Below, in pieces: positions 1 through 10,893 of a DNA stretch of 64,000 bases. The stretch is taken from NCBI GenBank assembly GCA_002803225.1, contig NXFV01000341.1:1-64000 (forward strand), given 5' to 3'. A program made the translations under genes and the position numbers. The DNA is from Gamarada debralockiae. Its lineage: Eukaryota > Ascomycota > Leotiomycetes > Helotiales > Hyphodiscaceae. Position 1 is the stretch's first letter, and each line of letters opens with the position of its first letter. Below the pieces are notes generated by a model, which made no database searches, was not told the origin of the DNA, and was given only the letters and a program-made list of their open reading frames with translations.

Positions 1-702
1 TATACCTTACACGTCCTTCAACCCTTAGATTTATTAGTCTTCTCTTCCCTTAAGAGTCATTACTAGAAGTATATTAGATATTTGTCTCTTTTGACAGATT
101 CTAGCCCAATTGGGAAACAGAATTTCTTAAACTACTATTAGAAGGCTAGGAAAGAGGCTTTGTTAGAACAGATCATTAAGAATAGATGGAAAGCAACTAG
201 CCTTTAGCCAAAATCTATAGCAAAACCTCTTATGAGCCCCCTGCTCTTAGAGAACAGCAATTCGAGTGAGAGTACCTTAGAAGTTACTTCTCAAGCTATC
301 CAAGGCTCCAATGAGTATTCAGGAATCGATTCTTCACAAGTTATATAGTCTACACCTAAAAAATCAATTAAACTTAAAGCTCAAACAGCTAAGTTCCAAA
401 AGCTTCAGGACCAAGGGTTTCAAACGCAAAGACTCTTATTTCGGAAGATTGCAAAGGGATTTGAGGAACAGGAGAGTGTTCTTGTAGACTATAAGCTTAG
501 GATTTAGTCTTTAGAAGTCCAATTAAAGAAAGCTAGGCCTAAAAAGCGAAGGAAGGTTAAAACTAGCCCAAATTCTAAGTTTGTAAATATCAATAAGATT
601 AGGAAGGCACAAATGGAGGCTGAAGAGGCTAGGATTGTAGAAGATGATAGAGAAGAGGCTAATGAGTCTGACTCTACTTTAGATTGTATTGAAATTGAGT
701 AG
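1..702 (+). pseudogene. Pogo/Fot1-like DDE transposase, 3' part, RIP-like decay
   Basis: From base 7 the frame reads a C-terminal DDE-1 (pogo/Fot1) transposase, including LHVLQPLDLLVFSSLK, the SPIGKQNFL region and the WKAT...KPLMSPLLLENS segment. A basic, coiled C-terminus follows and ends at 700-702. Five in-frame stops (64, 139, 205, 346, 505) are all TAG, and each stands where family members plausibly have CAG (Gln). That is C-to-T at CpA, the favoured RIP dinucleotide. The 5' half, with the HTH and catalytic residues, lies outside the window. The family call rests on remembered motif similarity; the decay is directly visible. Confidence 0.85.
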
Positions 703-756
703 TTATTTAATAATCAATTATTTAGTAGTGTAGTGTTCTAAAAATCGGCTAATTTT

Positions 757-793
757 GGGGGTGCCGAAATGGGGGGGGGTGCCGAAATGGGGG
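757..793. repeat. Short direct repeat near the pogo relic end
   Basis: The 19-bp unit GGGGGTGCCGAAATGGGGG occurs twice, the copies sharing one base, about 55 bp after the transposase stop. It may be the terminal or subterminal repeat of the pogo-like element. No matching inverted copy is in the window because the left end is missing. Confidence 0.5.
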
Positions 794-2342
794 TGCACGG
801 ACTTATTTGTCTCATACAGGAAGATATTTTTCTGCAAATGCCTAAATTAGGGTTCTCTTCTTCCTACCTCTATATTTACGTTCTCCTACCTCGATATAAA
901 CGCACTTTAGTTAGTTCAATCACTGCTATTCATGTTCTACTGTCAAAATAAGACACGATTTGGTCAATAGATCATCAATACTTTAACGGGGACAAGAGCG
1001 CGAAGTGTCTCCCACGTGATATATACAATTTTGGTCAGAGAATACGGATAGAATACGGATGGAATCTCTGGGTGTGCTTACGCCCATGTAATGGCTAAAG
1101 GAGGAACTGGATAGGTAGGGATATTACAACAAGATCGACGTCGATATACCCCCACCATCAACTGCTCCTGCTCGAGCACAGAGATCGACAAGAAAGCCAA
1201 TGGATTGGTCATATTTGCTTAATAATAGCGACGACGAGATGACCTGGCAATGGACGATCATGCCTCTTTTGATTGGGATATACAAATAATAAGAAGTGTG
1301 AATAGCTTCAGTTTTAACATTTGACTAAAAAATGTCTACACATCGATTCTGCTGCAAATTTCAAGGTTAACGACTTTTACGGGGAAAGCCCACCGATTAT
1401 AGGCTATCAGGGAAATCGATAGCAGCGAGGCTGTGCATTCCAAAGTAAATGAGACCCGCTTAGAATAGGGGATTTAACCCCAAGAAGGAAGTACTCTTAG
1501 CTGAGGATATGCCCGAACAGGGCAGACGTTAGGGGTTTGGTGTTGTAGCGCGGGGGATTTGTTTATGTTTACTGCCTGATTAGGCGAAATTACTTCTAAC
1601 CTTTGAGGTCGGCCAGAGCTCAATCCAATTACTCAGTCTCTCACGATTAAAAGTAGACTAAGTGGGTCTCACTTGCTTTTGCGCCGCAGAGTACTGTACC
1701 TCAATTGGAACGTTACCGCGCAGTTTCCCCCTCGACGGAATATGCTACTGTACCTGCATTAGATACTTGTGAAAACCGCACTCCAAGACGTATACGCACT
1801 AGCAAATCGGCAGGACAGTTCGTACAATGCAGGTACCAAGTACTTGTTGGATACTTCGATCTCTCGTGTCGTGGCGGTGTGTCGAGTTCGGACCCCCGGA
1901 GATACCTGCAAAGCAGCTACCCCTCGCATCGCATCGTTTGACCACCACTTGTCAAGTTTTTAGTGGCTCTTAATGATGTTTCACCACCTCTTCGATTATG
2001 TTGAGGATGTCGGCGCTGGCCATGGCTGGCTCAGCAAAACTGCAGACGGCCAAAACCTGTCCTCTTCCCCGGTCTATATATTAGTGCGGAGCTGATCAAG
2101 TAGGTGTTTGTGCGTCATGTTCCCTCGCATAAAAATACCATCCCTTCTAGCATTTGGTCTGAGTTTTGAAGTACTTGAAAGTGATTCCACTTTATGTCAA
2201 TTCGAGAACCAAATTTCTCGAGTTCTTGGCTTGTAGCCCGATGTCAACAACCCCACCTTTATTTTCCGGGAGGTGGGTGAGATGGGGTTTCGATCTTTGG
2301 AACATAACCCATGCCCCCGTTGATTCCTTAGGTCAAAACGTA
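794..2342. other. Non-coding, likely transposon debris
   Basis: No ORF here has recognisable protein similarity or coding character. The stretch is a mosaic of AT-rich and GC-rich pieces typical of decayed repeats. I see no LTR pair, tRNA or conserved gene. Confidence 0.5.
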
Positions 2343-2744
2343 CGAAGGTTCCCGCCAAAAATCTTGACCATACAGGGGTATGGGCGCTGTAAGCATGCTA
2401 TAAGGCCCTGGAAAGTAGTATACTGGAGAGAGATTGGTGCGCTGAAAGCCCTGTAACTCTAATGGCCTCGTAGCTCTACCCTGTAAAGTGCTGATTTACA
2501 GCGATTAAAGAACTGTAGTTGCCATGCCAGCGCTGTGGCTTACGCCCTTAGCAAGCGACTCCAGTGAGTAGCTACAGGCGCTTATCTAGAGTTGACTCCT
2601 GCCCTGTAGAAGATTACGAATGTAGCGGTCAAAGCGCTGTAGTTGCCCTGCCAGCGCGGTATCTTAAGCCTCGGAAAAAGCGACTGCAGTGCGTCTGTAC
2701 AGGCTTTACACCCTGTACGGTCAAGACTTTTGCGGGAACCTTCG
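2343..2744. mobile_element. MITE-like element with ~34-bp TIRs
   Basis: The left end (2343-2377, CGAAGGTTCCCGCC...) is the inverted, slightly diverged copy of the right end (2711-2744, ...GCGGGAACCTTCG). The element is about 402 bp and has no coding capacity. TA sits directly left of the left end; the corresponding dinucleotide on the right is CA, so a TA target duplication is possible but imperfect. The interior contains several CTGTA-rich short repeats. A non-autonomous DNA transposon is the simplest reading. Confidence 0.7.
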
Positions 2745-2867
2745 CATATTGATCATATGCAATTTTGTCGGTTCCCGTCGGAGTTCCACAGATGTCAAGA
2801 CTTTTTGCGGGAACCTTCCTATATTGATCATATGTAATTTTCCTGTTCCCGTCGGAGTTCCACAGAT
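2720..2867. repeat. Tandem duplication of MITE end plus flank (2 x 74 bp)
   Basis: 2720-2793 and 2794-2867 are near-identical 74-bp units. Each starts within the MITE right end (GTCAAGACTTTT) and finishes at GTTCCACAGAT. Each unit is itself partly palindromic (GCGGGAACC ... GGTTCCCGT, around a CATATTGATCATATG core). Confidence 0.8.
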
Positions 2868-3740
2868 ACAGTAGATGTCAGTAGCCGGAAGTCAGTCCGA
2901 GCTGGCTACTCCAGGAACATCCGTTATGCACAAGACACGGACATATGTCGTCTTGAGGTAGCGAAGCTACGCAAGTACTTCCTTTCCATCCCGTCATGTC
3001 GCTCCACACAAACCATCATCAGTTCATGGCTTGCTTTTCACCAGGGAATTGGTCACTAAAGGGGCCATTCCTTGTTAATCGCCTTAGTCTACTTATACAA
3101 TTGGCTCCCCTTACTTGTCCCATGGCCCGCAGGTTATTTTGCTACAATTCTCATTTCTTATGCAGACGTCAGCAACAATTTCTGAAATTCGGAGCGTCTT
3201 AGAACCTCCTATTTACGACTTTATCATCGAGAGGAACGTTGCGTGTGCGTGTGGCATGTGGTGTGTGGCGCTATGGACGTCGAATCAGATCAGCAATTAC
3301 CATCTTGTCGAGAAGTTTTCTTGCTAAGCTCGGAATCAATATCAGGCCAATCAAGATCACCTCATTTGCTGGTTTTCCAGAGTCTAATTGAACTTCAACT
3401 TCAATCCACTGAGGACTGCATGTCTGGGAGGGCCAATGGTGGTGGTGAGAATTCAGGATGCATTTCACGCTTGCCGCCGTGCCGCGAAGCGTTGGAAGCC
3501 CAAGCCTTACTTTTCGCTCTCCCCGACGTACTGGGACCCAACTTCGAGGTTGTCTATGCACTCATACCCAACCGCGAGGCTGACACAAGACCTGTCGTCC
3601 ACCCACTTGCAGAGCTGGTAAGCCTTCCTCGGTGTTCTGCCAATAGCACAGATGAGTATCCGTACTAAATCTTCGGTAGCCGCCGGGTAGAGGGAGCAGA
3701 GGGAAGCGGTATGTCTATATCTGGCACTGTGTGAGTTTTC
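2868..3740. other. No supportable gene; possible 5' exon material at the right end
   Basis: Several overlapping open frames exist (for example a 141-codon frame at 3243-3668), but none has recognisable similarity. A GTAAGC at about 3619 and a TTTTCAG at 3740 could bound an intron leading into the Cys-rich exon that follows. I could not choose between the competing upstream frames. Confidence 0.3.
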
Positions 3741-3890
3741 AGCTTGGACCCTGAGAATCAATGTCAGCCTAACTCGCCCGAACAGTGTGCCTGTGGGAAG
3801 GCGGGGATTGAAATCATGGTCGACAATTGCCCCGACTGTGGGGCGTCAAGATGTCCTTACTGTAGGACAGAAAAGGTTAGGGTTCAATGA
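3741..3890 (+). CDS. Cys-rich zinc-finger-like 3' exon or fragment, unrecognised
   Basis: The frame ending in TGA at 3888-3890 contains CxC (CACG), then CPDCG followed by RCPYC, a dense knuckle-type arrangement near a short C-terminus (EKVRVQ). Similar CPxC...RCxxC tails occur in small uncharacterised fungal proteins. It is preceded by TTTTCAG at 3740, so it could be the last exon of a gene whose start I cannot place. It may equally be a relic. No function is assigned. Confidence 0.3.
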   Translation, partial: SLDPENQCQPNSPEQCACGKAGIEIMVDNCPDCGASRCPYCRTEKVRVQ

Positions 3891-3954
3891 TGAGACTGGA
3901 CTGGCTCGGTCAAATGCAAGACGTGGTCAACGAGTCCACGCGCACAAACTCCTC

Positions 3955-4295
3955 GAGAATTGCAAAAGCAGAAGAGCGCACTTCTGGACGAGATTCGAAC
4001 GAGGTCGCCTCCAGCACGTTGCCTTTTCGTTTGCCTTGGGAGAGACGGAAGTTGAGAGCCAGCTCAGGTCAAAACACATGTTTTCGTTCGGTCGGTCCCT
4101 GTCTATCTCTTTGGTTACCCAGCATGATGTACTCACCGCTCTTTAGTATATCTTCCTATTCTTGAGAGCCTTTCCCTCTGCTTTTCCCAAGCTCTGTATG
4201 AAGTTGATCGCAACATCACTTCCATTGCCAACGTGCTAGAGGCGATCTCGTTCGAATCTCGTCCAGAAGTTCGCTCTTTTGCTTTTGCAATTCTC
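3955..4295. repeat. 66-bp inverted repeat of an exon-like fragment
   Basis: 3955-4020 and 4230-4295 are inverted copies (62 of 66 matching) separated by 209 bp. Read on the minus strand (left arm) or plus strand (right arm), both encode the peptide NVLEA[I/T]SFESRPEVRS[F/S]AFAIL. It is therefore an inverted duplication of what looks like a coding segment. No complete gene carrying that peptide is present; the intact gene starting at 4489 lies just downstream. Confidence 0.75.
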
Positions 4296-4488
4296 AACTC
4301 CAATCATCTGGACTCCAACGTCAATAATGAAGCGCAAAGGCCACCTCCATGTACCGAGTCTATATCGCATCCTTCGTCCCACACCACCTATCCAGATAAC
4401 TCAAGCGACACGAATGCGTCGATCTTGTCTACTCAAAGACGATCACTCTTGACAAGGCTTCCAATAGGATTGAAACCCGCGCCCACTA

Positions 4489-6640
4489 ATGTCGGGGCAG
4501 AGGGGCCACAGAAAGCGGGCACAACTCCAGTGTTTCCAAAATATCTGGTATGAACGCTTCTTCACCCACCATGACTGGAAGGGGAAGGATGACATTCCCG
4601 CTGTTGAAGACAAAAGGCGCTGGGGTAGCGTGGAAGACAAACTAGCGAGCTTTCTGCAAGTCTCCGATGGCTTGGGATCTTTCTGCGAGGTTGATGAAGT
4701 AAAGTGGTATTGCGAAGGCAGCGCGAGTCTTGAAGAAGTCCAAGATGGCATTGGCGAAGCCGGAACGAGAGCAACTGCCTGGATTGACGACCGAAATAAC
4801 GCAGATCTTATCGGAAGGGGGAACGTAAGGCTGTGCGGGAAATTGTTGACTGCGACGGAGTTATTGAGATATTTGAAGCAACCAGTATGGACTTGACCAG
4901 GCCTTCTGCACTCGAATAGACGAACTGCTAATATAGTGTCAGCGATACAATTACGGTGGCGAACCGGATGCAGAGCGGCGCCTCATGTAAGGCTTGCACA
5001 CATCCAAAATATTATGCAAGGAACTTATACAATATAGCCGCATTGAAGATTTGACCCCGGAGATGATACTTGCCCTAGCAGTTACAGCCCCGTACCATCA
5101 AGTCCCAGCCCTTCGAGATGCTATCTGCAAGCACGTATCTTTTCGGCCATCAATTCGAATCCACGTTCCTGTAAGCCAAATGATTTTCTTGCTGCGTTAT
5201 ACCCCATACTATTGCTTACAATACTCCTAGTCCGATGGAATGACTACCTTCCAGATGGAATTTCATCTGCCATTCTTCGCCTTGAGGAAAGCACCGCCAT
5301 CCAATAGTTCTCCTTTAAAGACACGTGAGAAAGCCTTGCGGGACTGGGAGGAGTTGACCCTTCTGACACGAGACAAGACTGAATCAGAAGGCCAGGAAAA
5401 CTATCGTCTTCACAAAGCCCAGATGTCCTGTGTCGTTCATGGATTTGATGAGTGGCAGTGGGTTGCCCATGCGTTTGAAGACACCAAACACGAATACGAA
5501 GAAGATGGAAATCCAATTGGAGACGGAGAACTCAACAATAACGAAGTCGCGTACTGTCAGAAGATCAACGAAGACCCGATTACATGTGGACTCGAGCCCA
5601 TCTGGAGACCACGACAGTATTTCCTGAAAGCTCTCGAGAAGCAAATAAGGTTCTTCGGGGAAGAGTGGGACGAGCTAGTCCACAAAATGGAGGTTGACAG
5701 AGATGAATATGTGTGTTGTCTCGCTCTCAATCTCCAATAGCTTCTTAGCTGCCAAGCTCGGTGCTGACAACTCGATCAGAAAAAATTGCATTCAAATCCA
5801 AAAGTGCGAGCTGATGAGATGAAGAAATCTTTCCAGTGGACCCGTATCAGGATGGACCTGTTGAACAAGCTCATCTGTGTGCTTTCTGGGACCATTCACG
5901 AATGGGATACCTTCATCTCTTCAGATGGCGATATAGGCTTCTTTTCTGACCTCGATGGGTCTCCGAGCAATTCACCTGAATTCAGCCACCCTGATCATGC
6001 CTGTCAATCGCTCCGAAGTATCAAGCAAGCTTTCGGGAGGCTAGAAAATGACCGACAAAGATTTGTTACAATGAAAGAATCGTTGTCCAGTGAATTCAGT
6101 GCGGTAAGATGGAGTGCTACCTTTTCCTACCAATTGTGTCTGGAAGAACGCACGCTGACAGAATGTCGAGCTTAAACTCCTTCTGTTTCTCGAGGGCAAC
6201 GACGCAACGGCACACTCAGCATTCCTCTCAAAATTCACAGTCTGGGTACGCTTAGACATTTCACAGTTCAAGAGCTCATACTGATTCGTATCTAATTGTA
6301 GGTATTGTTTCCATGGACCCTCGCATCAGGTATGTTTTCTATGCAGCCTACGGTCATTCCATTTGAACTCTCACCTAAGTGGTTCCTCATCACGGTTTTC
6401 ATTCTCATGCTGGCAATGTTTGTTATCCAGTTGTTGATGAAGAGGTGGACTTTGTGGCAGAACAAGCTTTCCCTTTGGATGAAGTTGAAGAGATTCGAAG
6501 AAGAAAGAGAAGAAGCAAATCGTCACTTGAGGCGCGAATATCAAAATAATTTTAGTCCAAGGGCTTATCCATATAGGGCTGGTAGCGATCTGGAAAGCTT
6601 GGGAACCAGGGCCTTATCAGGAAGAAGGAATGTATCATAG
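4489..6640 (+). CDS. CorA-like membrane protein, fungal family
   Basis: Seven exons join in frame: 4489-4884, 4937-4986, 5038-5170, 5231-5710, 5780-6103, 6162-6245 and 6302-6640, giving 601 aa. The C-terminus carries a CorA-type pair of membrane segments. The first ends in PWTLASGMFSM, occupying the place of the CorA GMN loop, and the second is WFLITVFILMLAMFVIQLL, followed by a basic, Glu-rich tail. The upstream cytosolic part has the pattern EMILALAVTAPYHQVPALRDAI...IHVP...FQMEFHLPFFALR, familiar from fungal proteins annotated as CorA-like Mg2+ transporters. The GMN signature is not conserved, so ion transport is unproven. The start ATG at 4489 is the first plausible one; an upstream exon cannot be excluded. 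Confidence 0.75.
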
Positions 6641-7364
6641 ATTAGATGTGATCTCACACGTATGTAGTTGACGGAAGAAATATTATTTCAAAACAAGAGC
6701 TGTACAATTTTCTTTTCGGGCCAAGCTCAGTCTGCGGAAGGGGCGATAGTGGGGTAGTTTAACCCTGCAGTCGTGTAACCCTCACCGGTGTGGGGGTTAA
6801 CTTGATCCCGTACTTGATTGAACAAACAAACATGGAAGAAATATTTCATCATCGGTACGATTTTTCAGACTTTTCTTGCCGGTTTAAACTTCAATAGCTA
6901 CAGTAGCGTGATGGCTGAGAAACTGTGGTATGATACAAAACATCACCTGGCAATAACTCCGTGGCTGCTCACACCATCCGATGACCTTCCACGACCACTT
7001 TCAACTTATTTTGAGAAACGTCCTACTGTACAAGATTCCCAAAGTTTGATCAGCTCTAATCCTTTGCGATGTTACGGCCGCATTGCTAGTACAGTAGTTG
7101 AGGTGACTCGATACGATGAGATAATGCGCACATTACTGTACTATCCCCTCCCCGGTTCAATCTAATGAACTAGGGTTTTGCAAGATCGCACCGTTTGATT
7201 GGCTTGAAGAGAGTATATCAGGAGACTTTCGCGGGATTTAAAGGGCTCTACCCAACCACGAGCTCTACATCCACGCGATCACGATATTCTCACGGTATTC
7301 CAACTCAGATCTACACCGTAGTCCATTACAGTACTATCCTCCCCCTTGAATAATCTACGGTAAC
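6641..7364. other. Non-coding repeat debris
   Basis: The only ORF (6818-7165) has no recognisable features. Similar motifs recur (CTGTACTATCC at about 7138 and AGTACTATCC at about 7330), suggesting decayed terminal repeats of small DNA transposons. Confidence 0.4.
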
Positions 7365-7640
7365 ACCACATTTTTGCCACTTGATAACACCACGATTTAT
7401 CACGATATTGTGCTCACCGCATTGATTCACCGCCTTCCTAGTCAAGACGAATTTAAGGCTACTGTATTAGATACTTCGTATTACTTAGTACTTTTGTTGG
7501 GCCCCCTTTCGCATCAATCACTGCCTGACAACGATCCCACCAGCTATCATATGCGCTTCAATATAATCGTTTGGCACTGTATTCCAAGCCTCCCAAATGA
7601 TCCTATGGAGCTATGGTAAGGGGATCTTTGCTGTATCATA
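7365..7640 (-). mobile_element. Truncated Tc1/mariner relic (second copy)
   Basis: Read on the minus strand, about 7480-7620 gives a damaged transposase C-terminus: IIWEAWNTVPNDYIEA, then, after a frame change, WWDRCQAVIDAKGGPTK. This parallels the ending of the better preserved copy at 7928. The sequence at about 7370-7440 resembles the subterminal region of that copy (CACGATTTA...TCACC). It is an older, truncated relative lying in tandem. Confidence 0.7.
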
Positions 7641-7927
7641 CTGTGCTTGCCATATCTCGAGGGATTATGCCGGTCATATTCGATAATAGCGATTGATTTG
7701 TGGGTGATTTATCAGGAGACGGATGTGGCGTTATCATATGAGATCCGTAGATTATTCAAGGGGGGGAGGGGGATACCAAGGGGGGACCCAAAAAAACCCA
7801 CCAAAAAAAAAAATTTATTTCCCGAATAAAGCAAGCAGCGCTATTTATAATGCCACCTGTCACACGATTTAAAGCACGCTACTGTAGCGTCACCACCTTC
7901 CCAATTAGGAATAATGATTCTATTGGT

Positions 7928-9260
7928 CTAATACTTTGTAGGCCCTCCATGGGCATCAATTACAGCTTGACAGCGTCGCCACCAGCTGTCAAAAAGCGTC
8001 TGAATATACTCGTCTAGCACTGCGTCCCAAGTTGCTTGTATAATCCTTCTTAATTGAGGTAGAGATATCCTATCAACCCAGTATCTTGCTTCCCCAATAG
8101 TTGTCCTGGATCCTAATTCCACACATGCTCGATAAGGTTAAGGTCTGGTGAGTACGGAGGGAACTTTATTGTTGGAATACGTCGTAGTAAGAGGTTGAGC
8201 CTTGTCTCCTACGATTAGTGAGAGCCTGCGTTAGCTTGCATAAAGATATACCGGTCAAAAACGTGGTCTTGGAAGAACTGTTGGATTTGAGACAGGATAT
8301 AACAGCCGTAATACTTGGAATCGATTGTCCTCCATTGTTTCTCCCCGAATCGGGCAGGACCCTTCTTTTCATGACGATTGCTCTGTGAACAGTGTAATTA
8401 ATAAGTAGAGTAGAGGAGAGTAGAGTAGTAGGCACTACTCTACTTAACTATTTTAAATGGCTACTTATATTCTACTCAACTCTACTTAAGTAGTTTAGGT
8501 AGTTTTAAGTACTTGGTCACACTGTCCGTGAAACATCCTAGCTGGTGCCTTAGAGTACTTGTGACGGGGGTTCTCAGGCAAATATCTATCACTTCTATCT
8601 ATTTGAACTGTAACAGAAGAATTTGTATGTGCCCCGCCTATTTCCCACACCTCGTCAGTAAACATTATCCGTTGTACTCGCTGTTTTGTCTATATGATTC
8701 CGTCTTACGCAAGGGCATGCCTCTCTGCCATAACTCTTGGGTCATCTGAATACCCCTTTTTAATAGAAGTGCGTCTAACAAAACTAAGGTCGTGGAATGC
8801 AGGTAATAATCGCGTCTTCTCCAGCATGCAGCTCTGGCAAGAAGGAAGAGGCGTGACGCCAGGGAATTCGCTAGTGAGAGGTGATGAGAGGAGCCAATCT
8901 TTAAGAGTATTCTTCTCTGGCGTGTGTAGCAAAGGATATCACCCTGCGCATGTCTTTTAAGGAGTAAGGCGGTGGTGCTTTGCAAACCAGATCTAGTAGT
9001 TTGTGATTTTAAGAGTCTTGTAGATCTGCTCGTACAGTATCTTGAAAATCAGAGCTGTCTTAATCATAAGACGCTTGTCGCGGGAGGTCTCCTCTGCGCG
9101 AAGTATCAGTGAATTAATAGGTCGAGAGTCTTGCATAGCTTGAATAGACTCTTTAGGACAAGTATCTTGAGAGTCCTGCGATTGTATAGAGATCTCTAAT
9201 TGTAGCTGACTAGATAGGGAAGTCTCTAGGTCAGAGAGGGAGTATGGTGGTGAGATAATA
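7928..9260 (-). pseudogene. Tc1/mariner transposase pseudogene
   Basis: Minus-strand pieces in order are an N-terminal HTH region (EETSRDKRLMIKTALIFKIL), MFTDEVW with DRYLPENPRHKYSKAPARMFHG, KGPARFGEKQW, FMQANAGSH, then PPYSPDLNLIEHVW and the end RRCQAVIDAHGGPTKY. This is the canonical order of a mariner-like DDE transposase. It is broken by stops (for example in KITNY*IW), frame changes and an insertion at about 8395-8514. In FMQANAGSH an Ala stands where the second catalytic Asp is expected (DNA...H), so the protein would be inactive even if the frame were intact. Confidence 0.85.
8395..8514. repeat. Small AT-rich insertion with GTAGAGTAG palindrome
   Basis: The segment separates two contiguous parts of the mariner transposase (MFHG and KGPARFGEKQW). 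It is built from repeats of TAGAGTAG/CTACTCTA, including the palindrome GTAGAGTAGTAGGCACTACTCTAC. It looks like a short foldback element nested in the transposon; the borders are approximate. Confidence 0.5.
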
Positions 9261-9523
9261 AGTCGTCGAATATCTATTGATCTGTGAATAGCTTCAATTT
9301 CTAATTAACTTAAAATCAAGCCAGTTAGGACTTACTACTGTATTCTGCCAGTTTATCTAAAAGGAAGCTTTGTTTACGTGGAAAGTTCTGTGTGATTTGA
9401 TTGGTTGGAGGACCTCCGTTAGGCCTCCTGTAAGTAAGGTGACAGGTGGTCTTATAAATGGCGTTGCTTGCTTTATTCAGAAGGAGGGGGAGGATAGTAA
9501 AGGAGGATGTTGATGTGTGTGCC

Positions 9524-9628
9524 GTGACATGACCTTGACAACGCATTGTCATGCGACATGTCCCGCCCTCGGCACTCAGATTCCGGGACATAATTTTGAC
9601 AATGCATTTTCATGCAACATGTCCCGCC
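9524..9628. repeat. Two ~44-bp partly palindromic repeats
   Basis: 9524-9567 and 9585-9628 share the pattern GACAT...TTGACAA[C/T]GCATT[G/T]TCATGC[G/A]ACATGTCCCGCC. GGGACAT and ATGTCCC bracket the second copy. They lie just before the hAT coding remnant and may be its terminal or subterminal repeats. Confidence 0.5.
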
Positions 9629-9639
9629 ATCCCGTAGCT

Positions 9640-10470
9640 ATCGTACGAATATACCAGTATATTCTACTTCAAATAGTTCAAATATGCGAAAGCATATTCA
9701 GGGAAAGCACAATATTACTGTCGAAATTGCTCTAAGTCGAATTCAAGAAGCAACACTTCAGCAGTTACAGCAGCATTACCTCCGAGCAGAATCTTGCGGC
9801 CAATCAGACTGTATATTCTGGTTAAACCCTCGTTATTACGAATTGGACCGGGGGAATATAGTAGTTTCATTGATTGTCGTACGGGCCCTCCCTTTCCGAG
9901 TAGTTGAGTGGCCTGGATTTCATACTTTTACGTAGTATTAAATCCAAAGTAAGATGGCTTTATTACTACAGTAAATACTCGACATAAGGAAACTGTTGGG
10001 ACCGGGAAAAATCAAGGATATGAAGAGGATATCCTTAGCTTTTTAGTGGGCTTCACGAAAAATAATCCCTGCGGGACCGGAAGATCGATCCTTATTACCA
10101 AGGATTTTAGTAGGGTATCCTTATATCAAGTATCCTTATGTCGTTTCTACTGTACGGCATACTCTCAAATCGGACAGAAAATTGAAGAAGCTTTGCATAC
10201 TCAGAAGGATACCGTGCGAATGAAGCTTCAGTCGGCACTCTCGAGTATTCGTCTTTCTATCGATATTTGGACGTCTCTGAATAGACACCATTTATTAGCA
10301 GTAACTGCCCGATTTTGTCGATTGTATCGAAGAAAAGCATATTAAGGCCCTTCTTGCGCTTCATACAGTAAAAGGCCATAGTGGAGAAGAGCAATTTGCT
10401 ATTCTTCTTTTTATACTTCAAGATTGTGGCATCGTACGGAAGCTCGGGGCTGTTTCTTATAACATGGTAA
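9640..10470 (+). pseudogene. hAT-family transposase relic (BED finger end and N-terminal part)
   Basis: The plus strand reads SSNMRKHIQGKHNI (end of a BED zinc finger), then QEATLQQLQQHYLRAE, SLIVVRALPFRVVEWPGFHTF, KIEEALHTQKDTVRMKLQSALSSIRLSIDIWTS, and after a frame change LHTVKGHSGEEQFAILL. This is the order found in fungal hAT transposases. About 150 bp at roughly 9990-10145 (starting TGTTGGGACCGGG) interrupt it. The C-terminal catalytic half and hATC dimerisation domain are absent. Confidence 0.8.
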
Positions 10471-10893
10471 CGTGACTGATGAGAAGTTGACACAAGAAGG
10501 AAGATATAGTTGGATTATTAAGGCTGCAAAGATACTATAGATACTAACTAACAAACCAAGTACAGTAGTCTGTACTTATAGACAGGAATCTCCCTATTAC
10601 TCATAGAACACGTAGCCCTAATCAAGTGAACTCTGAGTCATGTGATGTGTCACAAGTCTCTCTTATAGTGCCTAGAACTAAAGTCACTGATTACTCATTC
10701 CCACACTGTTGCTGATAAATTTTGGCACGAACAATACCCTTTGTCGAGAGACCGAAGCTTATCTCTTAAAGGTAGAGAATCTTGTGTGAGAGTCTTCACA
10801 TTGGCGGCTTCGTTGCTTAGGCTATATCATCAACCTCGCTGTACAAGCCTTTCTGTTTTATAACATGATTGATATGGAGGAAATGGGGTCGTA
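10471..10893. other. Non-coding transposon debris
   Basis: The sequence directly follows the truncated hAT relic. I see no coding signal, tRNA or clear terminal repeat. Confidence 0.4.

Larger units (their letters stand above)
7824..9478 (-). mobile_element. Complete but dead Tc1/mariner element with 40-bp TIRs
   Basis: Left TIR 7824-7863 and right TIR 9439-9478 match as inverted repeats at 36 of 40 positions (GTGACAGGTGG...GCTTGCTTTATTC). The 1655-bp element contains one decayed transposase read on the minus strand. No clear target duplication is seen because the left flank is a run of homopolymers (7763-7814). Confidence 0.85.

Noticed and set aside
3990..4260. TTCGAA-containing stretches as tRNA T-loops
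   Set aside because: ATTCGAAC/GTTCGAAT occurs in the inverted repeat, but no cloverleaf, acceptor stem or A/B box spacing can be formed.
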